Assembly (NCBI GenBank): GCA_029582165.1 | Contig: CM055873.1 | Coordinates: 44,757,295 to 44,821,294, forward strand | From: Portulaca oleracea | Lineage: Eukaryota > Streptophyta > Magnoliopsida > Caryophyllales > Portulacaceae | Direction: 5' to 3' | DNA length: 64,000 nucleotides | Shown: positions 44,727 to 57,323 of the stretch, one piece after another | Position numbering within the stretch: position 1 is the first letter of the stretch | How the letters are laid out: each line of letters opens with the position of its first letter | Position numbers and translations under genes: made by a program | Notes under the pieces: generated by a model | Told to the model about the DNA's origin: nothing | Seen by the model: only the letters and a program-made list of their open reading frames with translations | The model's database searches: none

Positions 44727-46822
44727 ATACAATATTGTTTTTAAGATGTGGGAGTTGTGGCAATAAATAAAGGAATTAATGTCGGGATAAATAAAGGGCA
44801 TTGTTGGAAATCTACATAATAATTCTATCCTAAAAAATCAGTCAAACCTCAAAAGGGACTTCTTTTGGTCGGACTCCATTAACTATGACCAGATTGTCAC
44901 CAACAACAAAATCTAGGTCCAAAAATCAAACATTGAAATATTAGAGTCCATAAAATAAATCATCCTATAGTGGTCAACAATGCAAAAGACCATTCAATGC
45001 AATTGGTAAGTAGTAACTTATCATTATTAATTAATAATATTTTAATATTTTTTTCTTTCTCTGTAGATCCATTCTCTCTCTCTCTCTCTTCTTTCTCTCT
45101 CCAACTCTCTCCCACGGACACATTTTAATATTTGTCTTTCTCTTTCTCTCTTTTCTTTCTCTCTCTCTCCAACTTTCTCTCTTACGACCCACTTTAATAT
45201 CCCTCACTCTCGCTCACGTATTTTTAATCTTTCTCTCTCTCTTCTTGATCTTTCTCTCTCCACCATTGTCTCTCACTTACCTATTTTAATATTTCTCTCT
45301 CTATCTCTCCAAGTTACATGGTATGATTTAGAAAAGGAAAACTTGATATTTACAAGTTTTCATGCAATTTTTATTAATTTTCCCCGTATTTTCCTTAAAC
45401 CAAATAATGGAAAGAAAATTGAATGAAAAATCATTTTTTCCCCTTCAAACTTTTACTTAAACCAAACAATAGAAAGAAACTTACTTTACCCAATTTTTTT
45501 CCACGATATTTTTTTCCATTATATTTTTTGGAGTCCAAACGGACCCTTAAAGTTGGGTTGTGTGTTTGGTTGTATTTTGTGGGCTGAGAGCCTCTTGTAC
45601 TCATTTGCTGGCCTTGGGCCATGTTTTCCTATTGGACTAATTATCATATAACATATATATTAAATTGAATCCATGTTATGAGTGTTGAGGCATATATACA
45701 TTTTAAATGTCTTGTCCTATTATTAAAACCATATTATTATATATTAAATTGAAATAAAATAATGATTAAATTTTATAATTATAATATAACATATAAATTG
45801 CATAATGTTACACTTTTATTTCATAAAAAAGGCCTAGCTAAAATATGATTCAATGGATAGGGTATGTTGATTCTATTAGAATATCATTTATGCTCATTGG
45901 TATAGTCAGTGTATCTAAATTTTCTTACTATTCATAACTAATACATACCAACCTAAGGCAAGATTTGATCATCGGCAGGGGACGTGTCCATTCTCTTCTT
46001 CATCCTTCCCTGAGAGCCCTTTCTCCCGGGGTAGGCGAATGAGCTTATTGAGTTATTGAGTGAAGTGCTCCCTAACTTATCAATCAAGCGTGGCGTGTCT
46101 CTTGTTCTTCCTTCTTCCTCCCTTATGTTATGAACTTGGCATGACGATTAAAAAAATTAGTGTAAAAAATTAAAATAAATATTAATTTAATAAAAGATAT
46201 ATAACACTTAAAAAATAATTTGAAATAAGACAAGTTACACGTATGTTGCAGTCAACCATTATGCAAACAGGATTAATAGTACGGAAAATCAGCACGTGCG
46301 AATTGATTATTTTGACAAGGCTGGACCGCGCTGGTAAATTTGGGTCTGGGTAAATTCGGGTCAGATAAATTAGGACAATATCAAAAATTCGGACGAGAAA
46401 TTTATGTTTGGACCGGGTTTTATTTCGGTTTGGACCGGGTCGGACAATTCTGACGAAACTAAAATCGAGTTCGGACAATAGAAAAAAGAAAAATTTTATG
46501 TCTGAATATTCGGTCAATTCAGTAACTATCAAAATTCGAACGGAAAGTCTATGTCCAGACCGGGTTTTTCTGGGTCGGACAATTCAAATAATCCTGATTG
46601 GACAAATTTTTACCAACTCTAACGCGGGCAGTATAAATCATCTGTTCCATACCTACAAGAACACACTCTCCTTTGCAAAAAAGGGTGGGAAAAAAGAGTT
46701 GAGTAGGTGGTTGTTATTTATTTGTCACTTATTGTCAACATTTGTACCTGTTGATCCCAATCATCAAGAGGTCTACCATGAAAGAGGGAGAAATCTTCTC
46801 CTCCATTCCACCCAGAATTAAA
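44727..46822 (+). promoter_or_regulatory. Upstream region of SCPL copy C
   Basis: Collinear with 23740-28280 upstream of copy B once the insertions there are removed. It has (CT)n runs at 45061-45310 and the MITE at 46325-46622 close to the start codon. In place of the TATAAAAC of copy B stands TATATAAC near 46198. No gene seen. Confidence 0.55.
46325..46622. mobile_element. GGACCGGG-rich MITE in the promoter of copy C
   Basis: Closely similar to 34893-35181 along its length: TAAATTCGGGTCAGA, TTCGGACGAGAAATT, CGGACAATAGAAAAAAG, TCTATGTCC. The upstream region of copy B lacks it. Ends approximate; target duplication not resolved. Confidence 0.75.
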
Positions 46823-47919
46823 ATGAATATTTTCTACTCTCTTCTTCAAATTTTGTCTGTCGTAATATCCTTCGTTCAACGGCCAACTACTTCCCATGCA
46901 GCTAAGATCGTGGATTCACTTCCTGGGTATCCCGGCAATCTCCCTTTCCGCCTCCAAACAGGGTACTTAATTCATTTTTTTTAATTCCATCTCTTTCTTC
47001 TCTTTAATTTGCATGGGTGTTTGCTCCCATACAACAATGATAGTCATCCTAGGAAATAAAATATTTTAAGGGTATTATTTAGTGTAATGTTTCGGGTTAA
47101 TTTTAGTGGAATTAGAAGAATTTAATACTAAACATAGTAAAATGAACAATTAGTTTGTGACTTCCAAAGAATACATTATCATTGTGGTATGGAGGTAGTA
47201 CTTTCTTAGCATGGAAAATTTCTTGGATGGGGGGTTTTTGCAGGATAATAAACGAACTTGGGATGTTTAATTAGGACAATGATACATATCTTAACTCAAA
47301 ATGGTTAATAATCATCTTGAATTGTTCATATTTCATATTTTTATAATTTTTAACAATATTTTCTCTAATAATTATATATATTTATCAAGTATATGAGTAT
47401 AAATTTATTAGCATAATTTTATCAATCATAGTAGAAAATGCACATTTCATTCATAGTTTTATATTTATTAAAAAAATTTATAAATAAATAATTTTTTTAT
47501 ATTGTTTATAAGTTATAATAACTCTCAAAGTAATTTAACATGCATTTATACAGATTTAAATATATTTAAATTTAACTTCATGCATAAGTGATTTAGGTGA
47601 AATTTACCTCAAAATATTCATCATTTGCATTTAATTACTGCATGGTGAAGGTACATTGGAGTAGGGGAAGAAGAGCAAATACAGTTGTTTTATTACTTCA
47701 TAGAGTCGGAGAGGGATCCCAAAACAGACCCACTACTGCTATGGCTCACGGGCGGTCCTGGTTGCTCTTCAGTGTCTGCCCTCCTCTTAGAGACTGGTAT
47801 GGTTGTTACCTTACTTCAATAGTACATTAATAATGATGATTGATAATGGTTTTCATTATTTAATTCCAAGGTGTAGGTGCAGTCCAATATTTATGCAACA
47901 TGTGCCAAATAGGGTTAGG

Positions 47920-48133
47920 TTCTCTTCTTGGGATGGGTTAAAATCAAATTTGGATGAATTTGATTTGATTGGATTGGATTGGATTGGTTATGTTAATCTT
48001 TTGGGGAATTATGTTTTTAAAGAGGATGTTTTTTTGAGAAATAACGTAAAATTTGGATACATTTAAATTGAATTGGGTTGAATAGATTAGTGTAATTTAT
48101 CTAAAAATTAGTATAACATATCCAATTAACAGG
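47920..48133. mobile_element. Possible short insertion in intron 2 of copy C
   Basis: This stretch, with GATTGGATTGGATTGG repeats at about 47966-47989, is absent from the matching point of copy B, where CAAATAG continues into CTTAAATGTGCATG. Ends not resolved. Confidence 0.35.
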
Positions 48134-48773
48134 GCCTTAAATGTGAATGACTTTGTTAATCTATGACCCACCAACAATAATTAAAAGTTGAGAGCTATGT
48201 GAGAGACTCATAATCATCGGTTACAGTTGTGCCAAGTACCATCATTTGAAACCACACGTTTCAGGAAAGGGTACTTAATAAAAACAACCAATACAATACA
48301 AAAGTTTTGTGCTTGCAGCCAAGCACATTAATATCACATTCAAAAGATATTAACATCTTTTCCAAAAAACAGAAATGTATGTAGCAATGCAAATTCTAGT
48401 GTAAGATTATTTTACATAAACTTATCATGAGATACATTATTACATTATTGATATTTAGAAATTTGTACTATGACTAATAAGTTATATTTGTCACCCTATA
48501 TTCATTAAAAACATGTTACAGAGTTATGCATCTTATTATAAATTTATGATAAAACATTTGCATATAAGACTTACTCATATGGTAAAACATCACATGATGT
48601 TGACGAGAACTTATGAGGTTGTTGTCTTGTTGTTATATCTTTGATTTGTCTTAAATCGATATTCTTTCTAGAGTTCCAGTATAGTAAATCTAGAAGGCCA
48701 GAAGTATAGAAAGTTTGGTACTCCCACCAAAGTGCACTAATAGTACACTCAAAACACGCTAAAATATCCACAC

Positions 48774-49613
48774 TGTTGGGAATGTCCCGACAATGTTCGA
48801 TACACACGGAGATTAAACCAAAGTAATATAGTAATTATATGTCTTGCTAGAGACCTCTATAATTGGTAATTAAATATGTTTAATTACAACTATATTATTT
48901 GGTCTCTTGGTGTGTGATCGGTCTTGCGGAACAATGTATGTAACCTAAATGATATTGTATCAAGTTTAGAAAAGTTGGAAACTGATTTCTGTGAAAAATC
49001 AGCCCAACACGGACCGAATTGGGCTCAACACGAACCGTGTTGACCCAACACGGTCCGTGATGAGACACCACGGTCCGTGTTGAGACACCACGGTCCGTGG
49101 TGTCCATGGGCCGAATAATTGGACTCTCTGGAGTCCAACACGGACCGTGTTGTTTCAACATGGACCGTGTTGGGCCCAGAAGATGCGCCGTTGTCTTTTT
49201 CGGCCCTTTAGGGTTTTGAACCCTTTCCTGGGTTTTAAACACTATATAAAGTGCAGGAGAGATTATTCTACATTGCGCCTTCGACTCTTAGAGATCTGGG
49301 GTGATTTCACGAGTTCTCTCTCTTTTAGTTTGCAGTTAGTTTGAAACACTATTAGTTTCACAAACAATCTCACATACATCTTAGATTGAGATTCGTCTCG
49401 ATCGGTCGATCTAGCAATCGGGTTCGGTCTTTGCGTGGACTTTTCGATGAGGTTTCGTTGGAATCGGAAGGTCAACCTCTTCTTGTGAGAATTAGCGATC
49501 AGGTATAATTACTGAAGCCTCTGCAATTGTGTTGATTAATTGTTTATAACTGTTATAATATTCCGCCAATTAATCTGTATCTGTTTAGGAAATAGACAAC
49601 CTAAAACCTAACA
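48774..49613 (+). mobile_element. Solo LTR in intron 2 of copy C
   Basis: It starts TGTTGGGAATG and ends CCTAACA, with CACAC at 48769-48773 and 49614-49618. It contains a TATA-like CTATATAAAG at 49242-49251 and an array of ACGG(A/T)CCGT palindromes at 49009-49170. No internal region. Confidence 0.9.
49009..49170. repeat. Array of AACACGGACCGTGTTG-like palindromes in the solo LTR
   Basis: Eight or so near-direct repeats of CACGGTCCGTG / CACGGACCGTG spaced by about 16-24 bases, upstream of the LTR's TATA-like box. Confidence 0.85.
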
Positions 49614-49618
49614 CACAC

Positions 49619-51160
49619 CCCCCTCCCCCCGAATAGACACACCACATCACATCACATGGCGTTGATGAGTCAGACCCCTCGGATAATGGTGTTCGATCAA
49701 ATTAGTTTGTTAAAACAATGATAATCAACCTAATTCTAATGACAAAGTGCTTGATGTTTCTAAAATCACCGGTCCTTTACCACACATAATATCAGCAAAC
49801 TATACTTATAAGTAATTTATACTATAATTGTGTTACATAAGAATACTAGTTCTCTAATAGAGGGAAACTAACCATAGGTGTGAAAACAAACTTTGAAAGT
49901 TCTCTACCTATATAATCCATACAATTTAATACTAATTTGTCCCTTAAACTATAGTAATCATACAAAACAGTGCCCAAAGCCAAATTCTGAATGAAACATT
50001 AGCGTTCGGAGAACAATAGAACATTATAGTCATATTCAATACATAAAAATATATGGACACTGATGTAAGATTAGTTCGCTTTAATTTACTATAGATGTTA
50101 GTGTGCTTTGAAAATGATATTAATGTGTTTAGATGTATGATTAGTGTGCAAGGGTTGGAACACACGACAATGTATCATCCGGAATGTGTAGTAAAATCTT
50201 TTGTTGATTCGACGCAATTTTACTCAATTAATAAAAAAATTTCAGAAACAAATCCAAAATTATGAGTAGTTGAAATAGATTTATAATAAGTAAATTAGCA
50301 AATCTTGTACATTTATCAGTATAATGAATTAAGTTTTCCGGTACTAGTACATAGCACAGCTGGTATAAGTATATTAATTTTTTTTTTGATAGAAAGTATA
50401 TTAAAATTAATATCAGCTAATAATAATTTGTTGACATACTTTCAACGTGCCTTTTTGTTAGTAACTAGTAAGAAGAATTGTAATGCAAATTATTAAGTGG
50501 ACCCTCATCTAACTAACAAGTTAAGGCCCAATAATAAGTGGCGGATCCACCATATAAGTATTGGGTCCATGGAACCCAAAAATAATAATTTTACTATAAT
50601 ATGTAGTTATTAGTTAAAAGTTATTTATTTATTTATGTTAAATGGATCTCGTATAAATTCTTTTAGTCTCTATAAGTTATTATCTTCAAAGTTTGAAATT
50701 TCCATTAATCCCGAGCCGATTAATCATATTTTTCCTCATTACTCTCTAAATAATACTAAGATACACAATATAAAATACAAGAACACATAGTTTATCTACT
50801 CGATTAATTTTCAAATAATTTGTTGATTTGATTGTGGATGTTATTGTAAATTGGTGAGCTTTTTATATTAATATTTGAATATTAACTTATGTAAGCAAAA
50901 GATGAAACTTTGCTCATTAAATAATCTTTTTGAAAAAGAATATACTAAAACTACCGTCTACAATTAAAATGAAACTAATAAGAATCGCTTTGAGTCCTTA
51001 GAAAAACATCGAGAATACTTTAACACAAGTTGGACTCCATAGTGAAAAGATCTAGAATCCTCCACTGTCACTAATTATAATTCTTTTTTTTTTCTTTTTT
51101 TTATTCGTAACACTCTTATTTTTACCATAAATATTTAAAAATAGTATGTATGTCTACCTT
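49619..51160. other. Intron 2 of copy C, unresolved middle part
   Basis: AT-rich DNA mostly without a counterpart in copy B. Near 50536 the sequence AGTGGCGGATCCACC resembles the end of a hAT-type MITE, but I cannot find its partner. No gene seen. Confidence 0.4.
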
Positions 51161-51168
51161 GCTGTATA

Positions 51169-51368
51169 CAAGGACGGAGCATGGGCATGACAAGAAGGGG
51201 TCATTGCCCCCCTGAACTTGTTAAAATTAATATTATGAAGCCTTCATTCATTTTTCATTATTGGCTAAATTGGTAAAGCCTTACTTGGTTGTTGTTGAGG
51301 TCTCAAGTTCGATGCTTGTCTGGACTGTATTTTTGCCCCCTTTAATATTTTATGCTGGCTTCGTCCCT
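51169..51368. mobile_element. hAT-type MITE in intron 2 of copy C
   Basis: Ends CAAGGACGGAGC and, reversed, CAGGGACGAAGCC; eight-base duplications GCTGTATA at 51161-51168 and 51369-51376. Copy B has the single site (TTGTATAAACC). Confidence 0.9.
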
Positions 51369-52078
51369 GGCTGTATAGATCATAATCTATCCAATAACAT
51401 CTCGAATTATAGTGTGCTACATTATATGGTTATTCACCTACCGTATTATTGAGTTCTGAAGAACTTGAGCAGGCCCTTTAAAGTTCATTATATCACCAGA
51501 AAGCTGGCAATCAGAGATACCATATCTCGAACTGAATCCTTACTCTTGGACAAAGGTGTGTAACTAAGTTATTTTTTGTTTAGATATAACCATTTTTTTC
51601 CCTTTTAAACATTATTTCCAAATGCAATATTTGGTTTCTCTAGATAGATGTAAGCAAAGTGGCCTCAAATGCATGACATTATGTTCTGATAATGGTACGT
51701 ACAACATTCATGATTCATAGGTTTCCAACATGATATATGTGGACTCCCCTGTTGGGACAGGCTTCTCATATGCAACAACTACAGAAGACTACTATAGTGA
51801 CGATATCACCTCATCGAGGCATGTTTATGAGTTCCTCCAAAAGGTTGGCAAAAACCTCATTTTGAATTGGATCCATATACTGATTTTCTTCAGTTCATTT
51901 GTGTTAATTATTTTATTTTTATATTTGTTAGCCTCCGTTTTTTTTATGCGGTTGGCAGGCTGCAGTGCCACATCGTACCGCAGCTTTCCATATTCCACCA
52001 CAACCCACCACAATCCGCCACAATCTACCACAACCCACCATAATATACTTTTTCTAATTTAATTTATCTTTTTAGTAA

Positions 52079-53053
52079 GAGTGCGTTTGGTAGAGGGGAA
52101 AACATTTTTTGGAAAATGTTTTCCCAATTTTCTAGTGTTTGGCACAAAAAAAAGTTTAGAAAATCATTTCCAAAGAAAATCATTTTCCTCTAAAGGAAGG
52201 AAATTGACTTCCTTTGTTCAACCTAGAAAAATCATTTTCCACCATTGAATGTTGAATTGATTTTTACTACTAACCCTAACTGAAATTTGAGGCCGAAATT
52301 TAACATTAACGATTTTGATCGAAATTTTGTAACATGATAGAATTGATTAAAAAAACCACAAATATAAATTTTTAGCTCAAAATATTTGTATTTGATAACA
52401 TTTATCTCGATATACATTAGATCAGAAGTTTTTGCCCTAAAACTGACTGAAACTTTTAAAAAATCAAACTGAACTGTTTGAATCGAAACTTTATGATTTG
52501 ATAGTATGAACTAAGAAAAGCTCAAATATAAATTTTGAGCTCCAAATATTTTCATTTGTAACATATATCGCCACTTTTATCGACATTTTTTTGCGGTTAA
52601 ATATGACTGAAACTTAAGAACAAAATTCAATTTTCTCAGATGTCACGAAACTTTACAATACGATAGAAATGATTAATTAAAAAAGCTCAAATATGAATTC
52701 TGAGCTTCAAATATTTTCACTTGTAACATATATGGCCACTTTGTTGACATTTTTTTGCGGTTAAATATGACTGAAATTTAAAAGCAAACTTCAGTTTTAT
52801 CTGCTTGTTATGAAACCTTATAACACGATATAAATGGTTAAGAAAAGTTCAAATATGAATTTTGAGCTCCAAATATTTTCATTTGTTACATATATCGCTA
52901 TTTATATCGACATAAATGATCATTTTTCAAAAAATAATTTATCTCCTACCAAACAAGGGAAAATTTGGCATGAGAAATCATTTTCTTTGTAAAATCATTT
53001 CCCATGGAAAACAATTTCCTCAGAAATCATTTTCCTCTCAACCAAACACACCC
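52079..53053. mobile_element. Tourist-like (PIF/Harbinger) non-autonomous element
   Basis: Ends GAGTGCGTTTGGT and, reversed, GGGTGTGTTTGGT, with TAA at 52076-52078 and 53054-53056. GAAAATGATTTTC-type inverted words fill both ends. No ORF; the centre is a tandem array (next entry). Confidence 0.88.
52280..52920. repeat. Four tandem units of about 160 bp inside the Tourist element
   Basis: Units start at 52280, 52447, 52607 and 52771 with CTGAAA(C/T)TT and share CTCAAATAT(A/G)AATT, TGAGCTCCAAATATTTTC and AACATATATCGCC. Divergent between units. Confidence 0.85.
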
Positions 53054-53565
53054 TAAAAGTTAAACTTTTCATTTTTCACCACAACTGTCCCCAACCCACC
53101 ACAATCCACTACAACCTTTCCCAACCCACCACATTTCCCCCACATCGGACCACAGCCAGCCGTATAAAAGAACAGGGTCTTAATTAGTAGCTGATGTGTT
53201 GTATCTTCCAGGTAACATCTTTTGATTGTTATCCAAATAATAATTGGAAAAAAACTGTGAGTATGTCATTTTGTTTCTGTTGGGATGCAAACAGTGGCTT
53301 CAAGAACATGTTGAGTTTCAAAACAATCCTCTTTATGTTACTGGTGATTCATACTCGGGCATTACCATACCAATTGTAGTGCAAGAGATTCTGAATGGTA
53401 ATATATAACAGCTGGCATCATCAATTTTTAATGCGAAAATGGTACGTGTTTAGGGGCAAGACTTTGATTAACTTTTATTGCTTTTCATAAAATTAATATT
53501 TATTATAGTTTTTGACTTCAATGTTTTAGAAATCAATCATATTTTTTTTTTTCATTTTAATGTGC

Positions 53566-53983
53566 CACTACTAAAAATATCTATATTACCAACCACTTTT
53601 TTACAAGCAATTTAAAATGGTTGGAAAAATCAACCATTTATGCAACTATTTCATTTTTTTAAAAAAAAATTCAACTATTTTTCAAATTTTACATGGAAAA
53701 AATGGTTGGAAATTCCAACCATTTTTGCTAAAATAGTTGGAAAATTTTCCTATTGTTTGAAAATGGTTGCGAAAACGGTTGGCTAAGAAAATGATGGGTA
53801 GGAAAAATTTCACACTTTAGCAAAGGTGGTTGGAAATTTCAACCATTTTTTCCCACTTAAAAGTATAAAAATAGTTGGAAAATTGCAAAAAATATGAAAT
53901 GATTACTAAAACGGTTGATTTTTTTTCAACCATTTCAAATTGGTTGGAAAAAGTGGTCAGTAACACACATATTGTTAATAGTG
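53566..53983. mobile_element. Miniature CACTA element in intron 5 of copy C
   Basis: It starts CACTACTAAAAATAT and ends ATATTGTTAATAGTG; TGC flanks both sides (53563-53565, 53984-53986). AATGGTTGGAAA and its complement recur throughout in both orientations. No ORF. Confidence 0.85.
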
Positions 53984-54412
53984 TGCAAATATACAAATTT
54001 TATACCAAAAACCAGACATTTAAAAGTGTCTTGCCCTAAAACTCATATCATTTAAATTTTTAGTTACATGTTTACCCTTTTAACTAGGTGCTCTAAAATG
54101 CTTATGCAGGTAACAAAGATACAACCAAACCAAGAATCAATCTTAAGGTATATGTTGTAAACTGTTATCATAGACTTGACTAGATAGCTAGAAGCCCTAT
54201 GACCTAATTTAAAAGCCAATTACATTTTCCTTTCTGAAGTTCAAGTGTATCTCACAGTCTGTTAGTGATTCCCCTTTTCGTTTTAGGGTTACACACTTGG
54301 AAACCCTGTTACAGTAGAGAAAGACACATTAGGTGCAAGATATAAGTACGCTCATCGTGTATCTCTTTAGTCTGATGAACTTTAGGAGGTAACGAGTTGA
54401 CCTAATTATATA

Positions 54413-54663
54413 CTACCTCCGTCCCAAATTGTTTGTTCATCTACCTAACTCCCTTGTCCCAAAATGTTTGTCCATTTTATAATTCCAATTATTGAAATTT
54501 CTATTATACCCCTAATAAATACTCTTTTGTTTCTTTTTTATTTTTCTTCACATAAGAAAAGTAAGGACAATTCTGATACATTACACATTTTTTCACATCA
54601 TTTCCCATGATCATTGGACTTTTAAATATAGTTGGATGGACAAATAATATGGGACGGAGGTAG
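54413..54663. mobile_element. Stowaway MITE in intron 7 of copy C
   Basis: Ends CTACCTCCGTCCCAAATT and ATGGGACGGAGGTAG, with TA duplications. Absent from copy B. Confidence 0.92.
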
Positions 54664-55974
54664 TAAGTGTTTTGTCCTTTGGAAAGGACTTTTGATGAGA
54701 TTTGAAATTTTGAATTCATGTTTTTCTGTGCTAAGGCAACCAAAGCAAACTGCTATGGCAACTACGACCCTCTAGATGCAAGGAACACAAAGTGCTACAA
54801 GAATCTTCAATCTGTATCACGTGTAAGTTTTGCATTATTAGTTGATCGAGAAAGATACCAGTTAGAGCTTTCTATATGAAAAGAAAACATTGCATGTTAA
54901 TAATTAGTAGGAATGTGTCAATGCTTTGAAAGATTACCTTGTTCATTCTATCTTGATGGCTAACAACAATATTATGATCATGTAGGCTCTTGAACAACTG
55001 AATGAAGATCAAATCTTGGAAATAAAATGTGACCCTACAAAATCAATTGATCCACAATTGTGTCGGGTATTTCTCTACTATCTTACCCTAAAAAGCATTT
55101 TTGAGGATTTTGTTGATCAACTAGTAGTTTATGACCTAGATGATGTTTTGAGATCTTTCCGAACAGAGTAGTGAAATATAGATTAGTCCATTCATGCATT
55201 ACATGTTAGTGTACGACTTTTTTTGTTCAATATGATTTCAAACACCTTTGTTGGGTGGCGTGACATGTGGACAAACTCAAGTTTGAAAATAATAAATCAT
55301 TTGCTTTTGCGTTTGACACTGGCAGGTTTCCAATTAAAGAGTTGATTGCAGTCATATAATTCTTATTGAGATCTTATTATGTTTCCTATGTTATTCATGA
55401 GTACACCTAGCAATATGGATGAGTGTGTTAAATACGTCAGTAAGGAGACTAGTTCACCACCCCCTTAGTCAGTGTTGGTATGATAATCTCACCTAAGTAT
55501 GAAGGTTATGGATATTGTTATTCAATAGTAAAATGGAGGGGTTAACGGGATTACTTGCTGGGGTTGATTTTTATCCCCCGTTGGCCACATCAGCAAGGAG
55601 ACTGATTCACCATCCCTTTAGTCACGGTTGATATAATAATTTCATCTATATATAAAGGTCAGGGATATTGTTGTCCAATACTAAACGTCATTATATTATA
55701 ATCTAATACTCCTAAAAGCTTGTATATTAGGATCCAATATCCATTCTTTTACATCACCTTTATATTGTTCTCATTTATTTTCTCAATACTATATCTCTAA
55801 ATTGATTATCTTGTTTGCTTCTCCAATAGTATTAATCCGTTTTATGCATATTTAATCCTAACAACCTTGAAGCCAATTTTGAGTTTATATAGTCGATGCA
55901 CAGATGTTCTAGCTCCATGATTAATGATGACATTTCATTTCGCCATCACTATGTGGTCTACACACTAATTTAAT

Positions 55975-57194
55975 TGAAAGAACCCTAGAGGGAGGTGAAT
56001 AGGATTATCAAAAGATTCTTCACACTTGGGTAAGGACGTTAGCAACGAGTCTTGACTTTAGTAAAGACTTAATACACAGTGTAACGAAAATAATTATACT
56101 ATTGAATGAAATTTAGTAAACGTTATACAAAGGAGGTTATTGGTGGTCTCACTGTCCAGGAGATAATGTCCCTGGGACAGCTACAGAAGAATGGTTTCAC
56201 TATCTAGGGTGAATGTCCTTGGAATAGCTATAGTAGAATGATTTCGCTGACTACGTTGGCTAGGAGGCGATTACAATAGATTTTCACAAACTACATTGGT
56301 GGTATCTCACTCACATAAACTACAACACTTAGTTTCTGTTAGACTACTTGCCGAGGTCATTAGCTACACTCTACTAGAGATCCTTTACTGGTTACACACA
56401 CACACCAATATCAATTAGTTACACACTTAGAAATCACTCACTGATTTCCTACAGCACTCTTCTCGATTTCTTCCTTGGAATCGATGGTTTCTTCAGTGTG
56501 GGAAGCAATGTCTTTATAGGGCAGTTTAGCGGCCGTTGAGAGGTTCCTGGCCTCTGATCTTCTTTCCAAACATAGTTATATGGATTTTCTTGCTCAGCTA
56601 GGGCTATTCATCGGCTCAAAACCGAATTGAATAAACCGAAACCGAATAAGGGGTAAAGTCCAAACCGAAAAATGAACCGAAAAAACCGGTTCGATTCTCG
56701 GTTTATTCGGTTCAAAACTGAATAATGCACACATTCATACAGATTTCACCGGAACGAGTCAAACCGAATAAACCGAAAACCAAATAAGGACTAAAGTCCA
56801 AACTTAAAACCAAACCGTATAAAAACTGGTTTGGTTTGGACGGGTTCGGTTCTCGATTTATTCGATTCAAAACCGAATAATGCACACCCCTATGCTCAGC
56901 TTTCCTTTCTTTTCAGCATTATTTCCATTTATTGATCCTTTCCTTCGAAGAGAGATATTCCACTAATTACTAAACATATTATTGGATTTATATATTGATT
57001 TTGATATCATAGAAAGAGACAACAAATCTGTCAAAGCAATAAGGAAAGTATCTCTGTAAGATATCCAAATTATATGCCATTAATATTCAAATTTTGACTT
57101 TCATTCAAAACCGTTCCAGTTGCCAAGGTCCTTTAGCTTGGGTCTACTGAGCTCCTTGTGCCTGGTCTGACTAGGTCCTCGAGGGGTTCTAACA
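55975..57194 (-). repeat. 3' LTR of the gag-only element (with MITE)
   Basis: Matches 58448-59351 apart from the insertion at 56600-56892 and scattered changes. Confidence 0.93.
56600..56892. mobile_element. hAT-type MITE in the LTR
   Basis: Ends AGGGCTATTCATCGG and, reversed, TAGGGGTGTGCATT; TGCTCAGCT stands on both sides (56591-56599, 56893-56901). The sister LTR has the single site. Interior of AAACCGAATAAACCG repeats. Confidence 0.9.
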
Positions 57195-57323
57195 ATCTCC
57201 CCCTTTTTGATGAAAGGCGAAATTCATCACTCCAAGTAGCCATTAGGGCCATGTGACTCCTCGGTAAGGAGATCATCAAGTGTTACCTCTGCTGATTCAT
57301 CTTCATCATTGTCTTGGTAGTCA

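Larger units (their letters stand above)
51931..53179. mobile_element. CCACAA-rich MITE in intron 4 of copy C, split by a Tourist element
   Basis: Both outer parts match 27736-28026. Copy B lacks it at this place. The Tourist element 52079-53053 lies inside. Ends approximate. Confidence 0.7.

Noticed and set aside
49009..49170. Direct repeats considered as a CRISPR array or satellite
   Set aside because: They lie inside an LTR with exact ends and target duplication and are short palindromes with uneven spacers.
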